Assembly (NCBI RefSeq): GCF_002939865.1
Contig: NZ_MDEE01000007.1
Location: 62,001-126,000, forward strand
From: Xanthomonas dyei
Lineage (GTDB): Bacteria > Pseudomonadota > Gammaproteobacteria > Xanthomonadales > Xanthomonadaceae
Direction: 5' to 3'
Length of the DNA stretch: 64,000 nt
Shown here: piece after piece, positions 32,138 to 41,557 of the stretch
Layout: every line of letters begins with the position of its first letter
How positions within the stretch are numbered: position 1 is the first letter of the stretch
Made by a program: the position numbers and the translations under genes
Notes under the pieces: model-generated
The model's input: only the letters and a program-made list of their open reading frames with translations
Told to the model about the DNA's origin: nothing
The model's database searches: none

Positions 32138-32524
32138 TCAGCGATACACCACATGCCGGCCGAGAAAGAACGACACGATCGCCAGCCCGCCTTCGACCAG
32201 TGGCTTGGCCAGCCAGGCCTGGCGCAGGCCGACCAGATCCACCGTTGCCGACAGCAGCCAGGTGCTGATCAGCGTCAACGCCAGCCACATCACCGCAAAG
32301 CGGCGGAAGCGCTGCCAGCCCAGCCGCGCGCCGCCGCCCTGCTGGGCGAAGGTGTAGCGGCCGTTGAGCCAGAAACCCAGCACCGCGCCGCTGATGCGCC
32401 CGAGCAGATTGGCCGGCACCGTCGGCATGCCGGCGGCGGTGGCGGCGATGAAGATGCCGCAATCCACGGCCAATTGCAGGCCGCCAATCAGGGTGAACTG
32501 GCTGCCTTGGCGGAACAGGCTCAT
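32138..32524 (-). CDS. GtrA family membrane protein
   Basis: A 128-residue protein with four membrane helices (about residues 8-28, 33-52, 70-90 and 100-120). It has GtrA landmarks: RQGSQFTLIGGLQLAVDCG, NLLGRISGAVLGFWLNGRYTF and the C-terminal FFLGRHVVYR. GtrA proteins are thought to flip polyprenyl-linked sugars for surface glycosylation. I chose the ATG at 32524 because the family starts just before the first helix; an ATG at 32554 would add ten Ser-rich residues. No glycosyltransferase gene is adjacent. Confidence 0.8.
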   Translation of the reverse strand: MSLFRQGSQFTLIGGLQLAVDCGIFIAATAAGMPTVPANLLGRISGAVLGFWLNGRYTFAQQGGGARLGWQRFRRFAVMWLALTLISTWLLSATVDLVGLRQAWLAKPLVEGGLAIVSFFLGRHVVYR

Positions 32525-32596
32525 GCGTGACGGGGACGAAGAAAGGGCGCCCATCCTAGCGGCCGCAGTGCTAAAAAAGTTGTCATCGCGTGTTTA

Positions 32597-32739
32597 AGAG
32601 CAGCTAACAAAACGACTGTGCTCACCGCCAGGCGGGCGCGGCCGGTGCTCGGTGCGGCATGTACCACTCGTCCACTCCGGTTCCTCCGCGCCGCCCGCAC
32701 CCACCTGACGACTGCTCGCTACGTGTTGTTAGCCGCTCT
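32597..32739. repeat. MITE-like repeat, copy 1 (143 bp)
   Basis: A 143-bp element with terminal inverted repeats: AGAGCAGCTAACAAAAC at the left end matches the complement of the right end (32723-32739) at 15 of 17 positions. It is homologous along its length to the 142-bp element at 34314-34455; both contain the identical 17-mer CTCGCTACGTGTTGTTA near the right end and GACTGTG plus AGGCGGGCG near the left. It has no coding capacity. It lies just upstream of glmU and may contain or displace its promoter. Confidence 0.75.
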
Positions 32740-32814
32740 AAGACATCGATCAAGCACGCGGTTTTGCATGGCTGCGACTAGAATTTGGCCTATCTCCCGC
32801 CTTTGGAATTCTTG

Positions 32815-34179
32815 ATGACCCTGCCCCTGCACGTCGTGATCCTGGCTGCGGGCGAGGGCAAGCGCATGCGCTCGTCCCTGCCCAAGGTGCTGCAGCCGTT
32901 GGCGGGCCAGCCGATGTTGGCGCATGTCATCGCCACCGCACGGCAGCTGCAGCCGGCCGCGATCCATATCGTCTACGGGCACGGCGGCGATCAGGTGCGC
33001 GCGGCATTTGCCGGGCAGGCCGATCTGCAGTGGGCCGAGCAACAGCAGCAACTGGGCACCGGCCACGCCGTGCAGCAGGCGATGGATGCGATTCCGGATG
33101 CGGCCACCGTGCTGGTGCTGTACGGCGATGTGCCGCTGATCCAGAGCGAGAGCCTGCTGCAGTTGCTGCATGCGCCCGGCCGGATGGCGGTGCTGGTGGC
33201 CGAGCTTGCCAACCCCACCGGCTACGGACGCATCCTGCGCGATGCCGAAGGCAAGGTGGCGGCGATCGTCGAGCAGAAGGACGCCAACGACGAGCAGCGA
33301 CGCATCCGCACCATCAACACTGGCATCCTCACCGCCGAATCCACTGCACTGCGGCGTTGGCTGGGTGGCTTGTCCAACAACAATGCGCAGGGCGAGTTCT
33401 ATCTCACCGACGTGTTTGCCAGCGCCGCCGGCGACTTCACCCCGGCCGACATGGTGCATGTGGGCGACCCACAGGATGTGGAAGGTGCCAACGACCCCTG
33501 GCAACTCGCTCAGCTCGAACGCGCCTGGCAGCTGCGTGCGGCGCGTGCGTTATGCCTGCAGGGCGTGCGCATGGCCGACCCGGCGCGCGTGGAGCAGCGC
33601 GGCACGGTGCAGGTGGGGCGCGATGTACAACTGGACATCGATGTGATTCTGGAAGGCGATGTGACGCTGGGCGATGACGTGGTGATTGGCCCGTTCGTAC
33701 GCTTGCGCGATGTGACGCTGGGTGCCGGCACGCAAGTACGTGCGCACTGCGATCTGGAAGGCGTGGTGACCGAGGGTGCGGTAATGATCGGCCCGTTCGC
33801 GCGGTTGCGTCCGGGCACGCTGTTGGCCGATGGGGTGCATATCGGCAACTTCGTCGAGACCAAGAAGGTCACGATGGGGGTGGGCAGCAAGGCCAACCAC
33901 CTCACTTACCTGGGCGATGCAACGATCGGCAGCAAGGTCAACATCGGCGCCGGGACCATCACCTGCAACTACGATGGCGTGAACAAGTCGCAGACCACCA
34001 TCGGCGATAACGCGTTCGTCGGCTCCAACAGCGCGTTGGTGGCGCCGATCGAGATCGGCGCCAATGCCACCATCGGTGCCGGCTCTGTGATCACCCGCGA
34101 CGCGCCGGCCGGCCAGCTCAGCGTGGCGCGGCCGCGTCAGACCGTGATCGAAGGCTGGGAGCGGCCGACCAAGAAGTAG
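32815..34179 (+). CDS. glmU: Bifunctional GlmU (glucosamine-1-P acetyltransferase / GlcNAc-1-P uridyltransferase)
   Basis: A 454-residue enzyme giving UDP-GlcNAc for peptidoglycan and LPS. The N-terminal uridyltransferase has [20 protein letters not shown] (residues 10-29) and YGDVPLI. The C-terminal left-handed beta-helix has hexapeptide repeats, the active site H/N/Y residues in [20 protein letters not shown], and [13 protein letters not shown]. Length is standard. The ATG at 32815 was chosen because the uridyltransferase motif follows directly. It lies between two copies of a short repeat element, about 9.6 kb from glmS of the same pathway. Confidence 0.96.
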   Translation: MTLPLHVVILAAGEGKRMRSSLPKVLQPLAGQPMLAHVIATARQLQPAAIHIVYGHGGDQVRAAFAGQADLQWAEQQQQLGTGHAVQQAMDAIPDAATVLVLYGDVPLIQSESLLQLLHAPGRMAVLVAELANPTGYGRILRDAEGKVAAIVEQKDANDEQRRIRTINTGILTAESTALRRWLGGLSNNNAQGEFYLTDVFASAAGDFTPADMVHVGDPQDVEGANDPWQLAQLERAWQLRAARALCLQGVRMADPARVEQRGTVQVGRDVQLDIDVILEGDVTLGDDVVIGPFVRLRDVTLGAGTQVRAHCDLEGVVTEGAVMIGPFARLRPGTLLADGVHIGNFVETKKVTMGVGSKANHLTYLGDATIGSKVNIGAGTITCNYDGVNKSQTTIGDNAFVGSNSALVAPIEIGANATIGAGSVITRDAPAGQLSVARPRQTVIEGWERPTKK

Positions 34180-34313
34180 CATGGAGTGGTGTCGTGGTGC
34201 GCGGGTGGGTGACGCTACGCAGCCGCAGCACGGCGATGCTTGGCTGTGCCGCGGGTAACGACTGAAGGTGCACGATGCAGCGACGACCAGACACGTTATT
34301 GATCCTGCTCCTG

Positions 34314-34455
34314 AGAGCGGCCAACACCCGACTGTGCAGCCGTCAGGCGGGCGTGGCCTTTTCTCGGAAGCGGCATGGACCACGCCTGCACTCCGGCTCC
34401 TGTGCGCTGTCCGTAACCACATGACGATTCCTCGCTACGTGTTGTTACCCGCTCT
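34314..34455. repeat. MITE-like repeat, copy 2 (142 bp)
   Basis: The second copy of the element at 32597-32739, in the same orientation and almost the same length. Its left end AGAGCGGCCAACACCCG pairs imperfectly with the right end (34439-34455), and the internal 17-mer CTCGCTACGTGTTGTTA is conserved. Its right 35 bp hold the ATG and first codons of the following secreted beta-helix protein. The first copy has CTG at the matching position of that ATG. Confidence 0.75.
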
Positions 34456-35386
34456 TGGCGTGCTGATGCTGCAGCCGGGTACTGCAGCGGCTGCCAGTTA
34501 CCGGCTGTATCTGGCGCCCGATGGCGACGATGCGGCGGCAGGTACCGAACCTTCGACCGCATTGCGCAGTCTCGGTGCTGCCCAGCAACGCCTGGTCGAA
34601 CGACGACCGGCAGGGGAGGTGGAAGTGGTGATCGCCCCGGGCACCTATCTTCAACAGTCGGTGCAATGGACCTTTGCCAACGGCGCGCCCATCCGTTTTA
34701 TCGCCGCTCCCGGCGCTGCCAGCCCGCCGCTCTTCGACGGGCGCGGTGGCGCGACCTGGTTCGCCTTGAAAGGTGGTCGAAATGCGCCGACGCGGCTGAC
34801 CTTCGATGGGTTGAAGGTCCGCAATTACTGGATGGCGCTGGATCTGGGTAGCAGCAAGGCCGGTGAGGACGGCAATGGCGGCAACACGATCCGCAACATG
34901 CAGTTCGAGCGGATCGGCGGGCGCTACGGCCGCAGTGACGAGGCCGCGTATTCGTTTGCAGCGATCCGGCTGCAACAGTCGCGCGACAACCGCATCGAAC
35001 ACAATCGCTTTGTGTCGATCGAAAACGATACCGACACCTCGGGTTTCATCCATGCGCTGTATCTGGCGCGGCACTCGTCCGGTAACCGGATCGAGGGCAA
35101 TACGTTTGTGGACGTCAACGGCGACGCAATACGCACGCGCGATGCCTCGGACCGGACCTATGTCGGCGGTAACCACTTTCTCAGGGCCGGCAAGTACGCC
35201 GCGTTTTCGGATTGGTTCAAAGCCGATGGCGAGTGCCCGTCGCAGGGCGGTGAGTTTGTTGGCAATACCGTGGGTATCGGGTATTACCGCGCCATTGAGG
35301 CGACACGTACCACTGGGGCAGACGATGCATGTGGTGCGCTCAAACGACCGCGCATCGCTGAACGCGGTACGTCGAAGCCCGATTGA
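34421..35386 (+). CDS. Secreted right-handed beta-helix protein
   Basis: A 321-residue protein with a signal peptide (1-24, ending TAAAA-SY). The body has the regular GN-rich strand pattern of a right-handed parallel beta-helix (NTIRNMQFERIGG, DNRIEHNRFVSIEND, GNRIEGNTFVDVNGDAIRTR, YVGGNHFLRAGKY), similar to pectate-lyase-like folds; no catalytic residues can be named. The start and first 12 residues come from the repeat element, and no Shine-Dalgarno sequence is visible. The C-terminal 25 residues (from about TTGADD) lack the repeat pattern, so the true end may have been altered by a frameshift; I cannot confirm this. The substrate is unknown. Confidence 0.65.
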   Translation: MTIPRYVLLPALGVLMLQPGTAAAASYRLYLAPDGDDAAAGTEPSTALRSLGAAQQRLVERRPAGEVEVVIAPGTYLQQSVQWTFANGAPIRFIAAPGAASPPLFDGRGGATWFALKGGRNAPTRLTFDGLKVRNYWMALDLGSSKAGEDGNGGNTIRNMQFERIGGRYGRSDEAAYSFAAIRLQQSRDNRIEHNRFVSIENDTDTSGFIHALYLARHSSGNRIEGNTFVDVNGDAIRTRDASDRTYVGGNHFLRAGKYAAFSDWFKADGECPSQGGEFVGNTVGIGYYRAIEATRTTGADDACGALKRPRIAERGTSKPD

Positions 35387-35519
35387 CGACGCTGTGATCG
35401 CAACGCGATTGTGCGCGTTTGTTGCAGCGACTACCTGCGCATTGGGTGGCCCGCCGGACCCGGCAAACGATCAGTACGCTGCGCTAGAAGGCGCGTTCGA
35501 TCGTGTCGAATGTGGTTGA

Positions 35520-36884
35520 CTACGCAGCCGATGCCGAGGGCAGCAACAAGGTCACGCACAGGCCGCCGTGCTCGCGGTTGTGCAGCGAAATACGCCCGCC
35601 ATGCGCTTCGGCAATCTCGCGGGTGAGCGCAAGCCCCAGCCCGGTTCCATTGCGTTTGGTCGAGTAGAACGGCATCAGGGCATTGTGCAAGACCGCTTCG
35701 TTCATGCCATTACCGCGATCAAGCACTTCGATCCGCAGCCACTGCGATACGCGTGTCACGCGCACGGCGACGTCGCTATTGGGCGGCTGCGCTTCGCTGC
35801 AGGCCTCATGTGCGTTCTTGAGCAGATTGAGCATGGCCTGTTCGATCTGCGCTGCATCGATGCGGCTGCTGACATCGCTGATCTCGCCCTGCATCTGGAA
35901 CGGGATCTGCTGTTGCAGGCGTTCGAGAAATGGCGCCCAGGCGATGGTCTGCAATTGCGGCTGCGGCAGCTTGGCAAAGCGCGCATAGCCGCGAATAAAG
36001 CCTTCCAGATGACGCGCGCGTTCTTCGATGGTTTCGAAAACCGTGCCCAGGCGGTCGGTGCGTTCGCGCCGTAGCAGCTCGGCGCCGGAATGCGCCAGCG
36101 AGGCGATCGGTGCGAGCGAGTTATTCAATTCGTGGCTGATCACGCGGATGACCTTCTTCCAGGTCTGCACTTCCTGCCGTCGCAATTCGGTGGTCAGGGT
36201 GCGGATCAACAGCAATTCATGGCCGCGACCATTGAGGTGGAAGCTGCGCCGCGACAGGTGATAGATCTGCTCATCGTCTTCGTCATCGCCATCCTCGCGC
36301 ACAGCGAACAGGCAGTCGCCGCCGCGTGCCAATGCGTCGCGCAGCTCGCCAGGCATGCGTTCGAGCACATCGTCCAGATGCTGGCCTTCGAGCTTGCGTC
36401 CCCCGTAGAGAAGTTTGCGCGCGGCGTTGTTGGAAAAGCCGATGCGGCGCAGCCCATCGCCGCCGGCCACCACCAACAGCATCGCGACAGGCGTGTTCTG
36501 CAGCATGGTGTCGAGCATCAATTCGCGCTGCACCAGATCGCGCCGCTGCGCGCGTAGCACGTCGCCGAGTTCGGCATGTGCCTGCACCAACTGCGCCAGT
36601 TCGTCGGTGCCGCGCCAATACACGCCGAAGTTGTATTCGCCATCGCGGTAACTGCTGGTGGTGCCGGCCAGCGCGCGGAACAACGAGCGCATCGGTGCGG
36701 TGGCGCGGTTGAGGCTGAACCACATCGCGGCCAGCAAAACGACGACCGAAATCGCAGCCACCTGCCAGCCGCGATCCAGCCAGTACGCGATGAACCAGGG
36801 CAGCGCGGCGGCCAGTGCCAGCACCGGCAACAGCCGTAAGAACAGGGTGAGTGTGAAGGAACGATGCCGCATGCGGAGATTCAT
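35520..36884 (-). CDS. Sensor histidine kinase (NtrY/NtrB-like)
   Basis: A 454-residue membrane kinase. Two membrane helices (about 11-34 and 41-57) enclose only a very short external loop, followed by a linker and a PAS-like domain (about 122-230). The phosphoacceptor is H251 in VISHELNNSLAPI, the NtrB/NtrY-type H box. Later come N box LLNLLKNAHEA, G1 LDRGNGM, and G2 GTGLGLALTREIAEAHGG. The ATG at 36884 overlaps the stop of the upstream sigma-54 activator (ATGA), so kinase and regulator are a translationally coupled pair. The tiny external part suggests it senses the membrane or a partner, not a soluble periplasmic ligand. Confidence 0.88.
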   Translation of the reverse strand: MNLRMRHRSFTLTLFLRLLPVLALAAALPWFIAYWLDRGWQVAAISVVVLLAAMWFSLNRATAPMRSLFRALAGTTSSYRDGEYNFGVYWRGTDELAQLVQAHAELGDVLRAQRRDLVQRELMLDTMLQNTPVAMLLVVAGGDGLRRIGFSNNAARKLLYGGRKLEGQHLDDVLERMPGELRDALARGGDCLFAVREDGDDEDDEQIYHLSRRSFHLNGRGHELLLIRTLTTELRRQEVQTWKKVIRVISHELNNSLAPIASLAHSGAELLRRERTDRLGTVFETIEERARHLEGFIRGYARFAKLPQPQLQTIAWAPFLERLQQQIPFQMQGEISDVSSRIDAAQIEQAMLNLLKNAHEACSEAQPPNSDVAVRVTRVSQWLRIEVLDRGNGMNEAVLHNALMPFYSTKRNGTGLGLALTREIAEAHGGRISLHNREHGGLCVTLLLPSASAA

Positions 36885-38224
36885 TCCGATTTGATGCCGT
36901 AACGGTCCATGCGCCGATATAGCGCCTGCCGGCTCAGTCCCAGGTCGGCGGCGGCCTGGGCGATCACGCCTTGCGCGCGCGCCAACGCCTGTTCGATGCG
37001 CGCGCGATCGGGCTCGCCGGCGACTGCCGCCACCGGCCGCGCCGCTGCGGCGCGTGGCAGGTTCAGATCGCTGGCTTCGATGCGCGCACCTTGCGCGAGC
37101 AGCGACGCACGTTGCAGCACGTTGCGCAGCTCGCGCACATTGCCCGGCCACGCGTGCCGTTGCAGCGCATCGCGCGCCTGTGCAGACAACGGCTTGCCGC
37201 CCGCCAGGAAATGCTCGGCCAGTGGCGCGATGTCGCCCGGACGCTCGGCCAGTGCGGGCAGCGCGATCTCCACGGTGTTGAGGCGGTAGTAGAGATCCTC
37301 GCGGAAGCTGCCATCGCGGATCATCGACTGCAGGTCGGCATTGGTGGCGCTGATCACGCGCACCTTGGCATGCCGCTCGCGATTGGAACCCAGCCGCTCA
37401 TAGCGCCCGGTTTCCAGTACGCGCAGCAGTTTCATCTGGCCCGCCAGCGGCAGGTTGCCGATTTCGTCCAGGAACAGCGTGCCGCCATCGGCCGCTTCGA
37501 ACTTGCCTTCGCGCGCCTTGTTGGCACCGGTATAGGCGCCGGCGTCGGCACCGAACAATTCTGCCTCGATCAAGTCGCCCGGCAGGGCGCCGCAATTGAG
37601 CGCGATGAAGGGGCCATGTTTGGTCGCCGAGTTGGCCTGGATGATCTCGGCGATCTTTTCCTTGCCGCTGCCATTGGGGCCGGTGATCAGCACAGGGAGT
37701 TCCGAGCGTGCGACCTGGCAGGCGAGCGCGATGACCCGCTCGCTGGCGGGGTCGGCGAAGACCGCGCCGCGCAAATCGTAGCGCTGGGTCAGTTGCTCGC
37801 GGCCGCGGTGCTCGCGTTCGCGACGGCGTGCGAGTTCGCGCCGCGCTTCGGAGAGTTCGAGCAGATTGTTGACCGTGGTCAGCAGCTTGGTGTCGTCCCA
37901 CGGTTTGGCGATGTAGTCGGCGGCGCCGGCCTTGACCAGGCCTACCGCACTGCCCAGATGGGTCCAGGCGGTGAGCAAAATCACCGGCAGATCCGGATGA
38001 CGCTGGCGGATCTGGGTAAACAGCGCCTCGCCTTCTTCACCGGAGGTGGTGTCGGCGGTGAAGTTCATGTCCTGGATCACCAGATCGAACGCCTGCTCGT
38101 CCAGCAGCGCCAATCCGGCTTGCGGCGATGACGCATGCCGCGCTTCGATGTCGTGCAACGAAAACAGCACCTCCAGCGCGGTGGCCACGGCGGTGTTGTC
38201 GTCGATGATCAGGATCTGCGGCAT
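36881..38224 (-). CDS. Sigma-54-dependent response regulator (NtrC family)
   Basis: A 447-residue NtrC-type activator. The receiver domain (1-120) has phosphoacceptor D52 in LVIQDMNF and K107 in AKPW. The AAA+ domain (about 155-385) has Walker [10 protein letters not shown] (181-189), the sigma-54 contact loop GAYTGA (229-234, with Tyr in place of Phe in GAFTGA), and Walker [11 protein letters not shown]. The Fis-type DNA-binding domain is at about 405-445 ([17 protein letters not shown]). It is paired with the overlapping kinase. A sigma-54 promoter and a cluster of inverted repeats 5.4 kb upstream, before the exporter genes, are its probable targets. Confidence 0.92.
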   Translation of the reverse strand: MPQILIIDDNTAVATALEVLFSLHDIEARHASSPQAGLALLDEQAFDLVIQDMNFTADTTSGEEGEALFTQIRQRHPDLPVILLTAWTHLGSAVGLVKAGAADYIAKPWDDTKLLTTVNNLLELSEARRELARRREREHRGREQLTQRYDLRGAVFADPASERVIALACQVARSELPVLITGPNGSGKEKIAEIIQANSATKHGPFIALNCGALPGDLIEAELFGADAGAYTGANKAREGKFEAADGGTLFLDEIGNLPLAGQMKLLRVLETGRYERLGSNRERHAKVRVISATNADLQSMIRDGSFREDLYYRLNTVEIALPALAERPGDIAPLAEHFLAGGKPLSAQARDALQRHAWPGNVRELRNVLQRASLLAQGARIEASDLNLPRAAAARPVAAVAGEPDRARIEQALARAQGVIAQAAADLGLSRQALYRRMDRYGIKSE

Positions 38225-38385
38225 TGCGCGCTCGAAAGGCGAAAGGTATCGGGGGAGGTGCTCGCCACAGCATACGGCGCAAGCCGGTGTCGATGGCAAC
38301 GGACGTTGCGACGGGGCAATGCGCCGGAGTAGTTGACGCTGGACTTGCGACAGGCTGGCGCGCGTGCCCCGGCTGCAAGCGATGG

Positions 38386-38856
38386 CTACCGCAGCGCTTG
38401 TGGTGGTGCCGGTGGCGCAGGCGGCAATGGTGGCAGCAGCGATGCATACATCTGCGCGGTCCAGGTAAGGCTCAAGGGTGCCTGACCGCGTGCCACCTGG
38501 ACCTGCACTGGACGGCCGGCTGCAGCGCGTAATGCGTGCAGCAGTTCTTCCACGGTGGCGATGCCGCGGCCATCGGCTGCGCGCAGGGTATCGCCCTTGC
38601 GCAGCTGCAGTGCCAGCGACTCGCTGGCCTGCGTGACCAGCAGGCCGGCGTCTGTGGCGGTCAGCACCAGCGTCTGTGCGTTGTGGCGCCAGCGCAGCTG
38701 ATGATCGTCGATGCGCAGTGCGGTGCGCTCAGTCACTTGGCTACGCGTCTGCGCAGTGGGGCGTACGGAGGCGTCACTGCCGGCATGCAGCGCGCCGCTC
38801 ATCGCAGCGATGGCGAGTACAGCGGCGACGCTGCGGGGATAGACGATCTGACGCAT
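38386..38856 (-). CDS. Small secreted PDZ-like protein
   Basis: A 156-residue protein with a signal peptide (about 1-25, ending LHAG). Residues 70-130 look like a reduced PDZ domain (LVTQASESLALQLRKGDTLRAADG and a following helix with VEELLHALRAAAGRPVQVQV), the fold that binds peptide C-termini. The end is Pro-rich (LLPPLPPAPPAPPQA). No protease domain is attached. It lies between the exporter permease genes (120 bp away) and the regulator gene (161 bp), on the same strand, so it may be a periplasmic accessory of the export system; this is inferred from position only. Confidence 0.6.
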   Translation of the reverse strand: MRQIVYPRSVAAVLAIAAMSGALHAGSDASVRPTAQTRSQVTERTALRIDDHQLRWRHNAQTLVLTATDAGLLVTQASESLALQLRKGDTLRAADGRGIATVEELLHALRAAAGRPVQVQVARGQAPLSLTWTAQMYASLLPPLPPAPPAPPQALR

Positions 38857-38976
38857 AGGGAGAGAGTCCTTGGGAGGGAAGTATCGCGGTTTGTCGGCAT
38901 GCGCAGTTGACCTGCGGCCGGCATCGCCGGGCGCCAGGGTGTGGTGATGGGCTTGAGGCAGCGTCCCATGGCCTGC

Positions 38977-40185
38977 TCAGGCGCTGCGGGTAGCGACTGC
39001 CGGCGGCACCAGCGCCGCGCGACGTGCGGGCCAGAACACGGCGATCTGGCCCAGCAGCCACAATATGAGCGCGCCGATCGGCAGGTAGATCAACGGCAGG
39101 CGTGGCAATTCGTAGCGCGCCATCAACCACAGGTTGATCGAGTAGGCCATCAACATGCCGAGCACGATCCCGATCGAGGCCAACAGGAAATTCTCGATCT
39201 GGAAGTAGCGCAGGATCTGCCCGCGCGTGGCGCCCAGTGCACGGCGAATGCCGATCTGCTTGGTGCGCTGCTGCACCCAGAAGCTGGCAAGACCGACGAT
39301 GCCCAGCGCGGTGACGATCAGCAGGGCGATGCTCATGGTGACCAGCAGCCAGGACATGGAGCGATCCTGGCGATAGAAGTCGCGACGCATTTCTTCCAGC
39401 GTCTTTTTCTTCTGGATGATGCGACTGTTGCTGTTCTTCTCCAGGATCGCGACCGCTTGACGCAATACCTCCTGGCGTCGGTCCGGATCGGTCCTCAGCA
39501 GGTAACGATGTCCCTCGCTGTAGGCAATTTTGACAGGGGACAGCATCGAGTCGTCGTAGACAGTCGCCCCACCGTAGTCGTTGACACGCGCCAGGTGCTC
39601 CACGATGCCGACGATCTTGCTCGGCGTGTCCCCGGTGTAGATGGATTTACCCAATGCTGATTGCCCGGGAAACAATTTTTCCGCTGCGCTCTTGGTCAGG
39701 ATGACGCTGGGAACCGTGGCCTTCTTGTCATTGCTCCAGTTGAATTCGCCTTCGGTGAAACGCCGCCCCTGCACCAGCCGCAGGCCGAGCGTATCGAGCA
39801 TTTGGGAATCGCCGGTGTAGGCGTTGAGGTCAGCGGTCGGGACCCGTTGATCAGCGGTCAGGTTGATACCGGTGACCCACATGTTATCGCCGAACGGGAC
39901 CTGGCTGACCGAGGAGGCAAACTTCACTCCCGGGATGTTGCGTAGCGCAGCCAGGTCGGTTTCGGTCAGTGCATTGGCGTTTTGATCTTCGCCGATGCCA
40001 GCGATGCTGATGCTCACGATTTCGTTTTCGGCCAGGCCGCTGGGGCGCTGTATACGCTCTATCCGGTTGCCGATGAGGAACAACGCGTTGGAGATGATGG
40101 CGCAGCTCAGTGCGATCTCAAGCACGATCAACGCAGCAGCGGTCTTGTGCCGTTGCAGCGTGGACAGGATGGGGCGGATTTCCAT
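38977..40185 (-). CDS. ABC transporter permease, MacB/FtsX-like (second)
   Basis: A 402-residue permease with MacB topology: one N-terminal helix (about 17-38), a large periplasmic domain (about 45-275), and three C-terminal helices (about 283-305, 335-357 and 370-390). The FtsX-type cytoplasmic motif is QIGIRRALGATRGQILRYF. Such permeases do not pump across the inner membrane; they use ATP to drive movement in the periplasm. The ATG at 40185 has an AAAGGA site. It is paired with the neighbouring permease and probably forms a heterodimer. The substrate is unknown. Confidence 0.85.
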   Translation of the reverse strand: MEIRPILSTLQRHKTAAALIVLEIALSCAIISNALFLIGNRIERIQRPSGLAENEIVSISIAGIGEDQNANALTETDLAALRNIPGVKFASSVSQVPFGDNMWVTGINLTADQRVPTADLNAYTGDSQMLDTLGLRLVQGRRFTEGEFNWSNDKKATVPSVILTKSAAEKLFPGQSALGKSIYTGDTPSKIVGIVEHLARVNDYGGATVYDDSMLSPVKIAYSEGHRYLLRTDPDRRQEVLRQAVAILEKNSNSRIIQKKKTLEEMRRDFYRQDRSMSWLLVTMSIALLIVTALGIVGLASFWVQQRTKQIGIRRALGATRGQILRYFQIENFLLASIGIVLGMLMAYSINLWLMARYELPRLPLIYLPIGALILWLLGQIAVFWPARRAALVPPAVATRSA

Positions 40186-40250
40186 GAGAGTGTCCTTTCT
40201 GGTTGCTGGCTGCGTCCGATGCGACGAAGGTCGTACCTGACGCCAAGGCG

Positions 40251-41546
40251 TCACTGGGACTTGAGTTGAATGGCCGGCGCGACCTGGCAGGCTCGCCATG
40301 CCGGCAGCATTCCAGCCAGGATGCTGGCGAGCAGAGCCATCACAAAGGTGCTCAGCAGCATGGCTGGATCCAGATACGCGAGATCGGCGTAGCTGCTGGG
40401 CTGTTGTCGTACGGCCCAGAGCCCCAGGCCGGCCAGGCCGAGACCCAGCAGGCCGCCGGTCAATCCGATCGTCCCGGCCTCCACCAGCGCTTGCGCAAAG
40501 ATGCTGCGTTTGGTCGCGCCAAGCGCCCTGCGCACACCGATCTCCCCGCTGCGCCGCAAAAATTTGGCCAGCATCAGGCCGATGGTGTTGACCAGGCAGA
40601 CCAGCAGAAACCCGAATGCAAGCCAGGTCTGCAGGCGGACATCGCTGGGCACCACTTTCATGAAGTCCAGCCATTCCATCAGGCTACGCAGCTCTACATT
40701 GTTGGGTCGCTCGAAGCGACCGGCACGCCGTTGCAGATCGGAATAGTTTTCCAGGTATTGGCGATAAGCGATGGCCTTCTGGGGAGTGTCCAGCTGGACC
40801 CAATACTGGACCCATACACAGGGCTCATCGATGCCTTTTTTCTCCGCGCTGCTCGACCCCCAGCAGGAACGCGAGCCACTGGTGGCAAATTTCAACTCCA
40901 TCGCGGTGCTGAAGGGAATGAAGATCTGTTCGAGCTTGGCATAGCTCCCCTTGTTGAGGTCGTAAAATTTCGGAGTCGGACGCCAGTCCTTGAGGACACC
41001 GACGACGCGCAACGCGTTGCGATTCACGCGCACGGTGCGGCCCACGCTGTTTTCGCCGTTGAAGAGCTTCTTGTTCAGCGTTTCTGACAGCACTGCCACG
41101 CGCGCGCGGCTGCCGTCATCGCTGGTCGACCAGGCGCCGCCATAGAGAAAAGGCGCGTCGAACATCGGGAAAAAATCGGTAGAGGTGTAGCGCGCGTCAA
41201 GCGAAAACGGTCGCAAGGATGCATTGTCCGGTTCCACAGCAACGTCACCGCCGCTCATCATCGCCTGTCGATCGGCGCGTTTCTCGCGGAGCAAGGCTTC
41301 TGCGTCGAACCGTGTGAACTGCTCGAGTGCTTCCGTACTCCGGTGATCAAGCGAGCGTGCATCCAGTTGCGGAATGAAGATGGTCTGGCTCTTGCCGGGC
41401 AGCGGATCGCCAGACAGGATGTAGAACACCGTCAAGGTGGTCATGCTGGCGCCGATGCCCAGCGCGATCGCTAGCACCATCAGCGCGGTGAGCACCTTGT
41501 TGCGGCGGAAGCTGCGCAGCGCGAGATTGAAGTAATAGCCGAACAT
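40251..41546 (-). CDS. ABC transporter permease, MacB/FtsX-like (first)
   Basis: A 431-residue permease with the same MacB-like layout: helix at about 17-42, periplasmic MacB_PCD-like domain (about 45-310), then three helices. The motif EIGVRRALGATKRSIFAQAL lies before the penultimate helix. The ATG at 41546 is preceded by GAGGAG at ideal spacing, and I prefer it to the ATG at 41561 that overlaps the ATPase stop. It shares the exporter operon with one ATPase and a second, different permease, suggesting a heterodimeric membrane part. Confidence 0.87.
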   Translation of the reverse strand: MFGYYFNLALRSFRRNKVLTALMVLAIALGIGASMTTLTVFYILSGDPLPGKSQTIFIPQLDARSLDHRSTEALEQFTRFDAEALLREKRADRQAMMSGGDVAVEPDNASLRPFSLDARYTSTDFFPMFDAPFLYGGAWSTSDDGSRARVAVLSETLNKKLFNGENSVGRTVRVNRNALRVVGVLKDWRPTPKFYDLNKGSYAKLEQIFIPFSTAMELKFATSGSRSCWGSSSAEKKGIDEPCVWVQYWVQLDTPQKAIAYRQYLENYSDLQRRAGRFERPNNVELRSLMEWLDFMKVVPSDVRLQTWLAFGFLLVCLVNTIGLMLAKFLRRSGEIGVRRALGATKRSIFAQALVEAGTIGLTGGLLGLGLAGLGLWAVRQQPSSYADLAYLDPAMLLSTFVMALLASILAGMLPAWRACQVAPAIQLKSQ

Positions 41547-41557
41547 GGGGGCGCTCC

